Positions 49,074-58,851 of a stretch of 64,000 bases of DNA are shown one piece after another. The stretch is from Acidobacteriota bacterium (GTDB lineage: Bacteria > Acidobacteriota > UBA6911), in NCBI GenBank assembly GCA_031271905.1, contig JAISUT010000056.1:41856-105855 (forward strand), read 5' to 3'. Within the stretch, counting starts at the first letter, position 1. Each line of letters begins with the position of its first letter. The notes beneath the pieces were generated by a model. That model saw only the letters and a program-made list of their open reading frames with translations, was not told where the DNA came from and ran no database searches. The position numbers and the translations under genes are program-made.

Positions 49074-51425
49074 ATGGCAGCCTCCGGCGGTTTTGAGAGA
49101 TGGGTGGAACGCCCGCGCCAGCAATGGCATCTGGAACTGCTCCGAAATCTGCGCAGCGGCCTGGGCTGGTGGGATCTGCTCATCGGCTTCGCCGCCACCC
49201 TGGGCATCGCCCTGGTCCTCATCGGCTTCCGCCACCAGAGCATCCCGCGCTACGAGGCGGGGCAGTTCGCCGACCGCGACGTGCGCGCCTTCCAGGACGT
49301 CACCTACAAGGACGTCGCCGCCACCGCGCTCAAACAGGCGGAGGCGCAGGCGTCCGTCCCCGCCGTCTACCAGATCGAGACCGAGTTGATCGACGGCAAG
49401 GTGCAGTCCCTCACTTCGGCGTTCGCCGAGGCGCGCGACCTCTTGGCTGCAAGCGAGGCGGTTTCCGATTCGGGCGAAAAGAAGGCGGATCGCGACCGGT
49501 TGCTCGAAGAACTCCACAAGAAGCTGGGGCGCGTCTTCCCCCGCGACACCCTCGAAGTCCTCCTGCGCTACAATTTCAGCCCGGCGTTGGAAAGCAGCCT
49601 CGTCCGGCTTTTGGACGGCATCCTGCGCGACGGCGTCATCGGCGACCGCGGGGAGTTGCTGAAGGATTTGCGGACGGGGGTGGTGGTGCGCGACGGCGCG
49701 ATGCAGATGGAGCGCCCCCTGTCCGACGCCTGGCTCAAGCCCGACGTCTCCGCCGCCAAGGAGCTGTTGCGCAAGACCCCGCTGAACTTCCGGGGGCTTT
49801 CCGCGCGGGAGCAGACGACGCTCGTCCAGTTCCTGGAGTCGCAACTGGTGCCGACCCTGGTCTGCGACCGCGAGGAGACGGGCGAGCGCCGCCGCGAGGC
49901 GTCGGAGAACATCCGCCCCGTGGAGGTTCGGATCAAGCAGGGGCAGATCATCGTCCGCGCCGAGGAGCAGGTGACCGACAAGGTGCAGCAGCAGCTCGAC
50001 GCCCTGCGCACCTTGCGCGAACCGCGCTCGCTCCTGGGGCAGGCGCTGGGCTACTTCATCCTCGCCGTCATCCTGGTCTACTCGCTCTGGCGTTATTTCT
50101 TTTACTACCAGCAGCATGAAAAGCGCATCCGCAGCCGGACGGTGCTGATCCTGTGCGTGCTCGTCTTCGAGCTTTTCGTCATGCGCCTGGGCACGGCGTT
50201 GGCGGACATCCTCAACGAGCGCTTCCAGGACGCGCTGGATCCGTCCATGCTGTATTGCGGCATCCCGTTCGCCTTCGGCGCGGTGCTGGTCACCCTGCTG
50301 GTGGACATCAACCTGGGCGTCGTCGCCTCCATCATGCTGGCGGTGATCACGGGGCTGTTCTACGGCAGCGCGGACTTGGGCGCCTATTGCATGATCGGGT
50401 GCATCGCGGGCATCTACGGCATCCGCCAATACAAGGACCGCGCGGCGATCTTGAAGAGCGGGCTGACCGTCGGGGCCGCCAACCTGCTGACGCTGGCGGC
50501 CATCGGGCTGTTGCGCCAGTCGTCCGTCGATTTCTCCGGCGTCCTGGCGTTCTTCGCCCTCGCCATGCTGAGCGGCGTGGTCGGCTCCGCCCTCGCCTCC
50601 ATGCTGCTGCCGGCGCTGGAGGCGATATTCCGCGCGACCACCGACGTCAGGCTCCTGGAGCTGTCCAACCTCAACGCCCCCGTCTTGCGGCGCCTGGCGG
50701 TGGACGCGCCGGGGACGTACCACCACAGCCTGATGCTGGCGACCTTGGCGGAGGCCGCCGCCGAGGCCATCGACGCCAACCCCCTGCTGGTGCGCGTGGG
50801 CGCCTACTACCACGACATCGGCAAGCTGGAGAAGCCCGACTACTTCGTCGAGAACCAGAGCCGCGGCGGCAACCGCCACGAGGAGCTGTCGCCGAACATG
50901 AGTTGCCTGGTCATCGCCAGCCATGTCAAGGACGGCCTGCATTTCGCGAAGATGGCGGGCTTGCCGCCGCGCATCAGCGATATGATCCCCCAGCACCACG
51001 GGACGCGCATCATGACCTTCTTCTACAAGAAGGCGCTCGACGCGGCGGGGGGGGACAAGAGCAAGGTCGTGGAGGCCGACTTCCGTTATCCCGGGCCGCG
51101 CCCGCAGAGCCGCGAGGCCGCCATCCTGATGATGGCGGATTCCATCGAGGCGGCGTCGCGCACGATGGGGGAGGCGCCCGCGCCCGCGCAGATAGAGGGG
51201 ATGGTCGATCGCGTGGTGGACGCCATCGTCGCCGACGGGCAGCTCGACGAGTGCGACATCACCATGCGGGACATCGCCTCGGTGAAGGCGAGCTTCTTCA
51301 AAATCCTCGCGGGGTCTTTCCATCACCGCATAGAGTATCCAGGGTATGACTTCAAGAACAGGAAAGAGGACGCCCCCGGCGGCGACCATCCCGGTGCGGA
51401 ACCGCCAAAGGCGCGTCGGGATTGA
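49074..51425 (+). CDS. 7TM receptor-type HD-domain phosphohydrolase (PgpH/YqfF-like)
   Basis: Multiple TM helices; HDIG-type core APGTYHHSLMLATLAEAAAEAI ... YYHDIGKLEKPDYFVENQ ... MIPQHHGT. Confidence 0.92.
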   Translation: MAASGGFERWVERPRQQWHLELLRNLRSGLGWWDLLIGFAATLGIALVLIGFRHQSIPRYEAGQFADRDVRAFQDVTYKDVAATALKQAEAQASVPAVYQIETELIDGKVQSLTSAFAEARDLLAASEAVSDSGEKKADRDRLLEELHKKLGRVFPRDTLEVLLRYNFSPALESSLVRLLDGILRDGVIGDRGELLKDLRTGVVVRDGAMQMERPLSDAWLKPDVSAAKELLRKTPLNFRGLSAREQTTLVQFLESQLVPTLVCDREETGERRREASENIRPVEVRIKQGQIIVRAEEQVTDKVQQQLDALRTLREPRSLLGQALGYFILAVILVYSLWRYFFYYQQHEKRIRSRTVLILCVLVFELFVMRLGTALADILNERFQDALDPSMLYCGIPFAFGAVLVTLLVDINLGVVASIMLAVITGLFYGSADLGAYCMIGCIAGIYGIRQYKDRAAILKSGLTVGAANLLTLAAIGLLRQSSVDFSGVLAFFALAMLSGVVGSALASMLLPALEAIFRATTDVRLLELSNLNAPVLRRLAVDAPGTYHHSLMLATLAEAAAEAIDANPLLVRVGAYYHDIGKLEKPDYFVENQSRGGNRHEELSPNMSCLVIASHVKDGLHFAKMAGLPPRISDMIPQHHGTRIMTFFYKKALDAAGGDKSKVVEADFRYPGPRPQSREAAILMMADSIEAASRTMGEAPAPAQIEGMVDRVVDAIVADGQLDECDITMRDIASVKASFFKILAGSFHHRIEYPGYDFKNRKEDAPGGDHPGAEPPKARRD

Positions 51426-51861
51426 CCTCCGGGCGGTCGAGCGCTTCGCCGCCGCCGCCCTCGAATCGCTCGGCATGTCCGGCGGGACGTTTGAGATCGC
51501 GTTCGTCGGCGCCGCCGCCATGCGCCGCCTGAACCGCGACTGGCGCGGGAAGGATCGCGCCACCGACGTGCTGAGCTTCGCCTACGGGGGCGAGGTCGTC
51601 TGCGGCGCGCCGCTGCTGGGCGAGGTCGTCATCGCGCCGGAGGTCGCCGTGCGCTTCGCCGAGGCTTACGGCGTCGCGCCGGAGAAGGAGATAAGAAAAT
51701 TGCTCGTCCACGGCCTGTTGCATCTAATGGGTTACGACCACGAGGCCGATAACGGGGAGATGCAGCATAAGCAGAGGCAGGTGCTGCGCCGGCGGTTTTT
51801 CGCGGAGCCGCCGCCATTGTTGGCGCCGGTTCCCGCGCCGGCCCGGGGGAAGAGCCGATGA
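51346..51861 (+). CDS. ybeY: Endoribonuclease YbeY
   Basis: LNRDWRGKDRATDVLSFAY, LLGEVVIAPE, LLVHGLLHLMGYDHE. Confidence 0.92.
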   Translation: MTSRTGKRTPPAATIPVRNRQRRVGIDLRAVERFAAAALESLGMSGGTFEIAFVGAAAMRRLNRDWRGKDRATDVLSFAYGGEVVCGAPLLGEVVIAPEVAVRFAEAYGVAPEKEIRKLLVHGLLHLMGYDHEADNGEMQHKQRQVLRRRFFAEPPPLLAPVPAPARGKSR

Positions 51862-53138
51862 ACGTCTTGCAAGGCCTCGAATTGACGGTCGCCGTCGTCG
51901 CTTTGGGGCTTGTCGTATTCTTCTCGCTGATCGAGAGCGCCATCTCCCAGTCCGGGGCGCTGACCTTGCGCATGTTCCTGGAGAAGCCGGAGCGCCGCCC
52001 CTCGCCCCTGCTCCCCGTGGTGCTGGAGGACAAGGGGCGCATCTTGGTGCCGCTGTATTTCGGGACGCAGACGGCGGCGGTCGTCTACATCGTCCTGACC
52101 ACGCACCTCTGCCTGCAATTCCTCGACATGTGGCGGGGCCTTGGCGCCGCCTTCGCCATCTGCGTCCTGGTCACGTTGCTTTTCCGCCAGTTCTTGCCGC
52201 GCCTTTTGACGCAGGGGGAGCCGGAGCGGAAGCTGTCGAGGCTCCTGCGCCTGTTCCGCCCCTTCTACCTGGCGTTGAGACTGCTGGTCGCCCCCGTGGC
52301 GTTGGCGTTGAGCATGCACCGGCAGAAGCAGGAGGAGGAGAACGGCGGGGACGAGGGCGGGGACGAGGAGGCGACCGAGGAGGAGATCCACGCCTACCTC
52401 CAAGCGGGCGAGGACGAGGGGATCATCGAGGAGGAGGACTCGCGCCTGATCCAGTCGGTCGTCGAGTTCGGCAACACCTTGGTGCGCGAGGTCATGACGC
52501 CGCGCACCAAGATCGTGGCGTGCGAGGAGGCGACGACGCTCTCGGAGCTGTGCGACCTCATGGTCAGGCGCAGCCACTCCCGCATCCCCGTCTACCGGGG
52601 GGACATCGACCACATCGTGGGGGTGGTCTACATCCGGCGGCTGATGGCGCAGTACATCAGGGCGCGACACCTGCGCGGCGGAGGTGACGAGTCCATCGCC
52701 CCCGTCGTCCGCCCGGTGCTGTCCGTGCCCGAGACCAAGCCGGTGGCGAAGCTGCTGAAGGAGCTCCAGGAGCGGGGCGACCACGTCGCCATCGTCATCG
52801 ACGAGTTCGGAGGGGTCGCGGGGATGGTCACGGTCGAGGATCTGGTGGAGGAGATCGTCGGCGAGATCTGGGACGAGGACGAGGTCAAGGTCAAGAAAGT
52901 GGTCGCGGAGGACGCCCGCACCTTCGTGGTGCATGGGAGCGCGGAGATATCCGACATCGACGGGTTGGCCGAGATGGTGTCCGAGGAGATGAACTGCTCC
53001 ACGGTGGCGGGCTTGGTGATCGCGCACCTGGGGCGGGTGCCGGCTACGGGGGAGACCTTCGAACTGGAAGGGGTGCGGGTGCAGATACTGGACGCGGACA
53101 TGAAGAAGATACACCGCCTCCGCATCCGCCTCCCGTGA
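51858..53138 (+). CDS. CNNM/CorC (HlyC) family protein with CBS pair
   Basis: ESAISQSGALTLRMF; VREVMTPRTKIVACEE; VIDEFGGVAGMVTVEDLVEEIVGEIWDE; C-terminal CorC/HlyC domain. Confidence 0.9.
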   Translation: MNVLQGLELTVAVVALGLVVFFSLIESAISQSGALTLRMFLEKPERRPSPLLPVVLEDKGRILVPLYFGTQTAAVVYIVLTTHLCLQFLDMWRGLGAAFAICVLVTLLFRQFLPRLLTQGEPERKLSRLLRLFRPFYLALRLLVAPVALALSMHRQKQEEENGGDEGGDEEATEEEIHAYLQAGEDEGIIEEEDSRLIQSVVEFGNTLVREVMTPRTKIVACEEATTLSELCDLMVRRSHSRIPVYRGDIDHIVGVVYIRRLMAQYIRARHLRGGGDESIAPVVRPVLSVPETKPVAKLLKELQERGDHVAIVIDEFGGVAGMVTVEDLVEEIVGEIWDEDEVKVKKVVAEDARTFVVHGSAEISDIDGLAEMVSEEMNCSTVAGLVIAHLGRVPATGETFELEGVRVQILDADMKKIHRLRIRLP

Positions 53139-53316
53139 CGTGCGGGGTCTGCAAACCCCTACGGCACCATGGATGCCGTCCCCGCGGCACATGCGCGGGG
53201 CCTCGGGCGGGGACGGCTTCCCATGGCAGGTCACTTCTCCCGATAGAACGCGACCCCTGGCGATCTATCCGAAAACCGGCTTGTTTTCCATGCGCGCGAA
53301 GACCGCCATGGCCCCC

Positions 53317-53877
53317 TTATTCCCCCAGGGGGATCAGCACGCCTGTAGACCAGCGCATGTCGTGGCGGAATCTTTCGCTCGCGTGTATCGGCAGATAGTC
53401 GAATTGAAAGACCCGCCAGCCGACGTTCGGGGAGAATCTCCAATCGATGCCGCCGCCGAACGCCATGGCGAAGCCGTTCGCCGTGCGTCCGCGGGCGCCG
53501 GGGAGGTCGTCGTCGATGCGGGCGAAACCGGCCAGCGCATGGCCGAAGAAATCGACGCTCCCGCCCCGCTTGGTGAATTGGGGGCCGGCCAGGAACGTGT
53601 AGCGGCGCGAGTGCCCCCAGTCCTTGGCGTTGCCGAACGCGAGCCCGACGTCCGCTTTGACGCCGAGCGCGGGGTTGAGGTTCTTTGCGAAGCTGGCTTC
53701 GACCCCCTTGGAGCCGATCCAGTTGTCGCCGTCGGTGTTGACCATGTACGGTTCGCGGATTTGTTGGGCGGAGAACCCTGCGAAGACCTCATATTTCGCG
53801 AACCCGTCTTCGGCGAAGACGGCGGGCGCCATGCACAACGTCAAAATACCTATCCCTGCCAACAGTTTTACCCTCAT
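53317..53877 (-). CDS. Outer-membrane beta-barrel protein (OmpX/OmpA-barrel-like)
   Basis: Signal peptide MRVKLLAGIGILTLCMAPAVFA; alternating amphipathic strands YEVFAGFSAQQI, FGHALAGFARID, AMAFGGGIDWRFS. Confidence 0.7.
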   Translation of the reverse strand: MRVKLLAGIGILTLCMAPAVFAEDGFAKYEVFAGFSAQQIREPYMVNTDGDNWIGSKGVEASFAKNLNPALGVKADVGLAFGNAKDWGHSRRYTFLAGPQFTKRGGSVDFFGHALAGFARIDDDLPGARGRTANGFAMAFGGGIDWRFSPNVGWRVFQFDYLPIHASERFRHDMRWSTGVLIPLGE

Positions 53878-54220
53878 TGCAAATCCTCCGTTGCATTTCG
53901 GCGCGGGACGCCCGCCGGGGCGGCCGCGCCGTCGTTAGTTCGCCTCCCGCAAGGGCCGTCGCCCTTGTTCCGTGTATTAATACCGATAACGCCGATTTTT
54001 CTTTTTTTTGACCGGGAGGGGGCGGTCGGCTCCTTGATCGAGACGGCGCAGGGGCGTCGAATGGCGCGAAACGGCGCGAATGGAAACGCCAAAGGTGACT
54101 CGCGGACATTCGCGTCATTCGATGACAAAAAAACCTGTAACATCCTGTATGATCACCGGCATGGCAAACCTTGGAAGAGGTGCATGGTGAATTCGTAAAT
54201 TAGGGGATAAGGAGAAGGCA

Positions 54221-55390
54221 ATGCGACGTGTCAGGAAAATCCAACTCGGCGGCATAAGGAAAGCCATCGGGGGCGGCGCGCTGGCGCTGACGTTGGCGTT
54301 GGCCGCGGCGGCGGCCTACAGAACACATGAGGAATCGGACTCGGAGGTTTTCGCCAAAGCCTATCCGCAGGTCTCCGGCACGCGGCTGGACGGCTGCGAA
54401 GTCTGCCATTCCCGCGTGACGGCGCCGCCGGCGGGACAGCGGGGCGGGCAGGGCGTGGTGCACAACTCCTGCGACTCCTGCCACCAGGCCACCGACTACG
54501 GCAGGAAGAAGGCGGACGTCCTGACCCCGTTCGGCATCGACTACCTGAAGCATGGGCGCGACGCCGCCGCGCTCGAAGCCATCGCCCGGCTCGATTCGGA
54601 CGGCGACGGCGCGACGAACGCCGACGAACTCGCGGCGTTGACCAATCCGGGCGACGCGGCGAGCTCGCCTGAGAAACCGGCGGCGGCGCATGTCGTCCTC
54701 TCCTACGACGACCTGGCGAAGAAGCTCCAGGCGCGGACGCAGGCGATGTTCGTCAACGTCGCCAAATACAAGAACGGCGACAGCTATTCCGACGTGCGCG
54801 GATTCCGCCTGATCGAGGTGCTCGAAGCCGCCGGCGTCTCCAAAGATGCGCAAAGCGTCGATGCCATCAGCCTCGACGGATATGTCACGACGTTCTCCAT
54901 CGAGCAGTTGCGCAAGACCTTCCCGCAGGCCGCGCCGGTGTTCGGCTTGGACAAGGAGACGCTGGGGGAATGCGGCTGGGTCAGCTACGGCGCCAAAGGG
55001 CTGGAGGCGGGGAAGCCGCTGCCCCCTGCCGACATCCTGCTTTCGTTCGAGGAAGACGGCCGGCCCTATCCGGCGGCGTCCATCGACGCCGAGGGCCGCC
55101 TCGTGGGGAGCGGCCCCCTCCGCGTCGCCGCGCCGCAGATGACGTCCCCGGGCGTGCCGGATCTCTCCGCCAACGCGCCCGAAGCCTGTGTGCAGAAGGT
55201 GCCGGAAATCCACCGCTACCACAGGGAATATGAAAAGAACGCCGACTACTGCGCCAAGGCGGTGGTGGCGTTGCGCGTGAATCCGCTGCCGCCGGGGGTG
55301 GTGGACATCGACTGGCCGAAATACGCCAAGCAGGCGGTCGAAGGCAGGGGTGTGGTGGTGTTCGGCGCGATAACGGCGCGGGAGGAATAG
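54221..55390 (+). CDS. Putative secreted diheme c-type protein with EF-hand-like motif
   Basis: CEVCH and CDSCH heme motifs; DSDGDGATNADEL; N-terminal signal/anchor. Confidence 0.75.
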   Translation: MRRVRKIQLGGIRKAIGGGALALTLALAAAAAYRTHEESDSEVFAKAYPQVSGTRLDGCEVCHSRVTAPPAGQRGGQGVVHNSCDSCHQATDYGRKKADVLTPFGIDYLKHGRDAAALEAIARLDSDGDGATNADELAALTNPGDAASSPEKPAAAHVVLSYDDLAKKLQARTQAMFVNVAKYKNGDSYSDVRGFRLIEVLEAAGVSKDAQSVDAISLDGYVTTFSIEQLRKTFPQAAPVFGLDKETLGECGWVSYGAKGLEAGKPLPPADILLSFEEDGRPYPAASIDAEGRLVGSGPLRVAAPQMTSPGVPDLSANAPEACVQKVPEIHRYHREYEKNADYCAKAVVALRVNPLPPGVVDIDWPKYAKQAVEGRGVVVFGAITAREE

Positions 55391-55401
55391 GGAAGCGTCG
55401 A

Positions 55402-55443
55402 ACAGGGGGGCGGGCATGCGGCCATGCCCGCCGGCCCCCCTGT
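55402..55443. terminator. Strong bidirectional hairpin between convergent genes
   Basis: ACAGGGGGGCGGGCATgcggccATGCCCGccggCCCCCCTGT. Confidence 0.8.
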
Positions 55444-55465
55444 CCGGCTTTTAGGGAGGTTCCCC

Positions 55466-57832
55466 TTAGAACGTGTACTTCATGTTCAGATACCAGCTCC
55501 TCCCAGCCTCGGGATAGCCTTCCTGATAGTAGTAGTAGCGGTCGAACAGGTTCTTCGCCCCGATCTGGAACTTGAGCCCGTACTTGATCGGGAAGACGCC
55601 GCCCAAGTCGACCGTGGCGTAGTTTGACGCCGGCACCTTGCCGTTGTAGCGGTCGAGGGTGAAGGCGCCAGCCTCGTAGCGCGCCGCCGCCAGAATCTGG
55701 ATGCCGCGCGGCAACTGGTACTCCGCCGTCCAGACCGTGCGATGCTTGGGCGTCCCGGTCGGGAACACCGTCTGCATGTCGTAGATCTTCCGCATCAGGT
55801 AGGTGTAGTTGCCCGTGAGCGAGAAGCGGCGAATGGGGGTGGTGCGGAACGATAGCTCCACCCCTTGGTTCAACTCCTTGCCGACGTTGACCAGCATGTT
55901 GCACTTGCCTTGGTAGTCGTTGCCGGGACACTGCGCGAGGGCCAGGTACTGATCCTCGGTCCAGTTCGGGTTGTAAGTCGGGTCGTCGAAGTTCGATGAT
56001 TCGATGGCGTCGTACATGTCGCTGCGGAACAGCTCGATCTGCGCGACCGTGCTGGTGCCGAACGTATGCGAGTAGCCGAGGCTGTAGTTCCTGGATCGCT
56101 CGGCGTTCAGAGACGGATTGGGGATCGACGACTTGTTCTTGTCCGAATAGCGGTCCTTCATCGTCGGGAAATGGCTCTTGAGCGCGAAAGTGAAGAACAA
56201 CGAGCCTGATTCCCCCACCGAATAGGAGACCGACGCCAACGGGTTCGCCGTCCACTTGTGCATCAGGCAGGCCGAGAAGGAGTCGTTCGGCTGGCCGTTG
56301 CAACTGAAGGGGGCGACTATGGGGTCGCCGTTGGCGTCGTCGATGATGTTCTGCGCCCAAGTGGAGTCCAGATGGTCCAGGCTCAGCCCGACCGTGGCGC
56401 GCAGCTTCGGGGAGATCGTGATGGCGTCCTGGATGCCGATGGAGGTCACATACTCCCTGTCCTTGATCTTGGGGTCGGCGGTGACGGCGCCGGTGTTTCT
56501 GGCGACGTTGAAGTCCTGCTTCCTATGCGTGTCGCCCTTTAAGAAAAACGACGCGCTCAGGTTGTTGCGTGGCACGAGCCGTGTGTTGAACTCCGCCGCG
56601 AAACCCTCGGAATGGTCGTCGTAGTCGGTATACATCTGCGGCACGGTCAGCTCCGGATCGCGGTACCGGTTCCACTCGTTCGGATAGAAGTCGAGGAAGG
56701 CGCGGAATTGGATCGAACTCGCCTCGCCCAGCGCCGTGTTGGTGTTCAGGTAGTAGCTGTCGCGGTTCCAATAGCCGTAGCGCAGATAGCGCACCGACTC
56801 GCTGCCCCAGCCGCTGTAGGGCGGGATGCTGTGGTCGGCGTTCTGCTTGGTCCAGGTGAAGACATACTGGTCGCCTTCGCGCGGCGTGTAGCCGAAGCGT
56901 CCGCTGTAACGGGTGTCGTGCCGGTCGGAGTTGAGCCGGTCGTAGGTCGTCTGGTCCCCGAGCAGGGGGGCCTTGCCCGAAAGCGGGAAATAGTCGGTCT
57001 GCTGCCAGTCCATGCCGAAGCGTCCGAAGAACTTGTCCCAGCGGGTGCCGACATGGATGCCCGCCTCCAGCGCGTCGCCGGAACCGGTGCCGATCGACAT
57101 GTCGCCTTCGAATTTCCTTTCCGGCTGGCGCGTGACCAGGTTCACGGCGCCGCCCAGCCCGTTCGGCCCGAGAAGCGGCGAGGAATAGCCCTTGGCGACG
57201 TCGATGTTGGCGATGTCGCTGGTCAGGAACTTGCTGAGGTCGGCATAGCCGTCGTAGGGGACGAGGATCGGCACGTTGTCGAGATAGACGCCGACCTGCT
57301 TGGTGTCAAAGCCGCGGATGATGATTCCGGTCTGCCCGCGGGAGGCCGAGCGGTCAAGAGCCACGCCGGGAAGCTGCTGTATCGCGTCGGCGACATTGGA
57401 CAGGTGCTGGTCGTTGATCTCGCCATATCCGACGCTGTCGGTGACAGGCGAGATCGGCGAGGCTTCGGCGGTGACGCTGATGACCGTCTCGCCGAGCCGG
57501 AAAGACTGGCTGCTGTCCACCGCGAGGATTTTCGCCACCGTCTCCTTGAGTCGGGCGGCTTCTGCCGCGAGATCCGAAGCCGCGGGTGCGACTGCGATGT
57601 CGGAGCTTGGGTGGAGCCGAATCCAGAACTCGACGCCGGTGCGGATACGCGACAGCGTTTCCTTCTCGGCGGCCTGTTCGTCGGGGGAGAGGTTTTGGAA
57701 CTGGTCCAAGGCGTCGCGCCAGACGGTGATCTGGCGGGTCTGCGCCGTCGCCGCAGGCGTCATCGCCGCGGCGATGACGAGCGACAAGCCCAGCGCGGCG
57801 AGGATACACTTCGTGCTACATAGGGAACGCAT
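55466..57832 (-). CDS. TonB-dependent outer-membrane receptor
   Basis: Plug domain VADAIQQLPGVALDRSASRGQTGIIIRGFDTKQVGVYLDNVPI ... NGLGGAVNLVTRQP; C-terminal barrel ending SWYLNMKYTF. Confidence 0.92.
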   Translation of the reverse strand: MRSLCSTKCILAALGLSLVIAAAMTPAATAQTRQITVWRDALDQFQNLSPDEQAAEKETLSRIRTGVEFWIRLHPSSDIAVAPAASDLAAEAARLKETVAKILAVDSSQSFRLGETVISVTAEASPISPVTDSVGYGEINDQHLSNVADAIQQLPGVALDRSASRGQTGIIIRGFDTKQVGVYLDNVPILVPYDGYADLSKFLTSDIANIDVAKGYSSPLLGPNGLGGAVNLVTRQPERKFEGDMSIGTGSGDALEAGIHVGTRWDKFFGRFGMDWQQTDYFPLSGKAPLLGDQTTYDRLNSDRHDTRYSGRFGYTPREGDQYVFTWTKQNADHSIPPYSGWGSESVRYLRYGYWNRDSYYLNTNTALGEASSIQFRAFLDFYPNEWNRYRDPELTVPQMYTDYDDHSEGFAAEFNTRLVPRNNLSASFFLKGDTHRKQDFNVARNTGAVTADPKIKDREYVTSIGIQDAITISPKLRATVGLSLDHLDSTWAQNIIDDANGDPIVAPFSCNGQPNDSFSACLMHKWTANPLASVSYSVGESGSLFFTFALKSHFPTMKDRYSDKNKSSIPNPSLNAERSRNYSLGYSHTFGTSTVAQIELFRSDMYDAIESSNFDDPTYNPNWTEDQYLALAQCPGNDYQGKCNMLVNVGKELNQGVELSFRTTPIRRFSLTGNYTYLMRKIYDMQTVFPTGTPKHRTVWTAEYQLPRGIQILAAARYEAGAFTLDRYNGKVPASNYATVDLGGVFPIKYGLKFQIGAKNLFDRYYYYQEGYPEAGRSWYLNMKYTF

Positions 57833-58297
57833 AGTTGTTTTTCCTTCATTAGGTTACTTTTGGGGTGGCAGTTTTCGCAAACCACCGCCCAGCATTGGTG
57901 AAAGCTGTTACGAAAAAAGGAGATAATGGTGGAAATATCGCAAATTGTCAACTGCGAAGGCTTGCGGGCTTGCGGGGGATCCTCGGAGCGTTAGAACGGA
58001 GCGTTAGAACCGATGTGCATAAAGGGACATTTCTATCGAGGCTTGACACCCTCCTAGACGGCACCGGCACCAGCGGCAACACCCGGCACGCGGTCGCCAT
58101 CGCACTGGGAAACTGGGTTGAGAAAAAGACCCTTGTCGTCGCGGGGAACTCCAACCAAGTCTGGACGTTCAACAACACCGACACCGCGACGACGATAACC
58201 GCGCCGGACGGGGGCCAGACGACGCACACGTTCGTTTGCAAGGACGACGCGAGCGACTTCGCGGCGACGGCGGCGGGGGCGCGCGTGCAGACGTAAT

Positions 58298-58402
58298 ACT
58301 TACGACGGGGTGAACAGGTTGAAGACGGCCTACGAGTCCGGGGGATGGAGCCGAACCTACGGCTACGACAGGTGGAGCAACCGCTGGGTGGAGTCCTCCG
58401 CT
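58298..58402 (+). pseudogene. Rhs/YD-repeat fragment
   Basis: TYDGVNRLKTAYESGGWSRTYGYDRWSNRWVESS. Confidence 0.7.
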
Positions 58403-58553
58403 GGCATCGCCCACGCCGACAGCCGCGAGCCGACGGCGCAATCCCAGCATGGATGCGCCATCATCTTCGCTTTTTTCAACGGCGAGCCGGGCGGCTTCGA
58501 ATGTCCGGGCGTTTGGCGCGGCGGCAACTTCCGGTTGCCCCGGCAACAAGGAT

Positions 58554-58580
58554 GTTATACATTTCATCAAAATGTATAAC
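58554..58580. promoter_or_regulatory. Perfect 11-bp inverted repeat upstream of an AbrB-type antitoxin (putative operator)
   Basis: GTTATACATTT-catca-AAATGTATAAC, ending 13 bp before the ATG. Confidence 0.75.
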
Positions 58581-58593
58581 GGGAGGGCGGCAG

Positions 58594-58851
58594 ATGACAA
58601 CGGCGACGATTTCGGCGAAAGGATGGGTGGTGATTCCCGCCAAGGAGCGCAAGGAATTGGGACTCGCGCCGGGTTCCAAGGTGGTCATCCGACGGGACGG
58701 CGACGGGGTGCGCATCTCCCCCTTGCCCGACGCCCCTGTGGCGGCGATGTGCGGGATGCTCAAAAGCAAGGAACGTTTGACCGTCTGTCTGGTCGAAGAA
58801 CACCGGAAGGAGGTCGAGCGCGATGAAAAACGCTCCCGCCCCCGCATGTGA
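58594..58851 (+). CDS. AbrB/VapB-type antitoxin
   Basis: TTATISAKGWVVIPAKERKELGLAPGSKVVIRRDGDGVRISPL; RBS GGGAGGG. Confidence 0.88.
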   Translation: MTTATISAKGWVVIPAKERKELGLAPGSKVVIRRDGDGVRISPLPDAPVAAMCGMLKSKERLTVCLVEEHRKEVERDEKRSRPRM

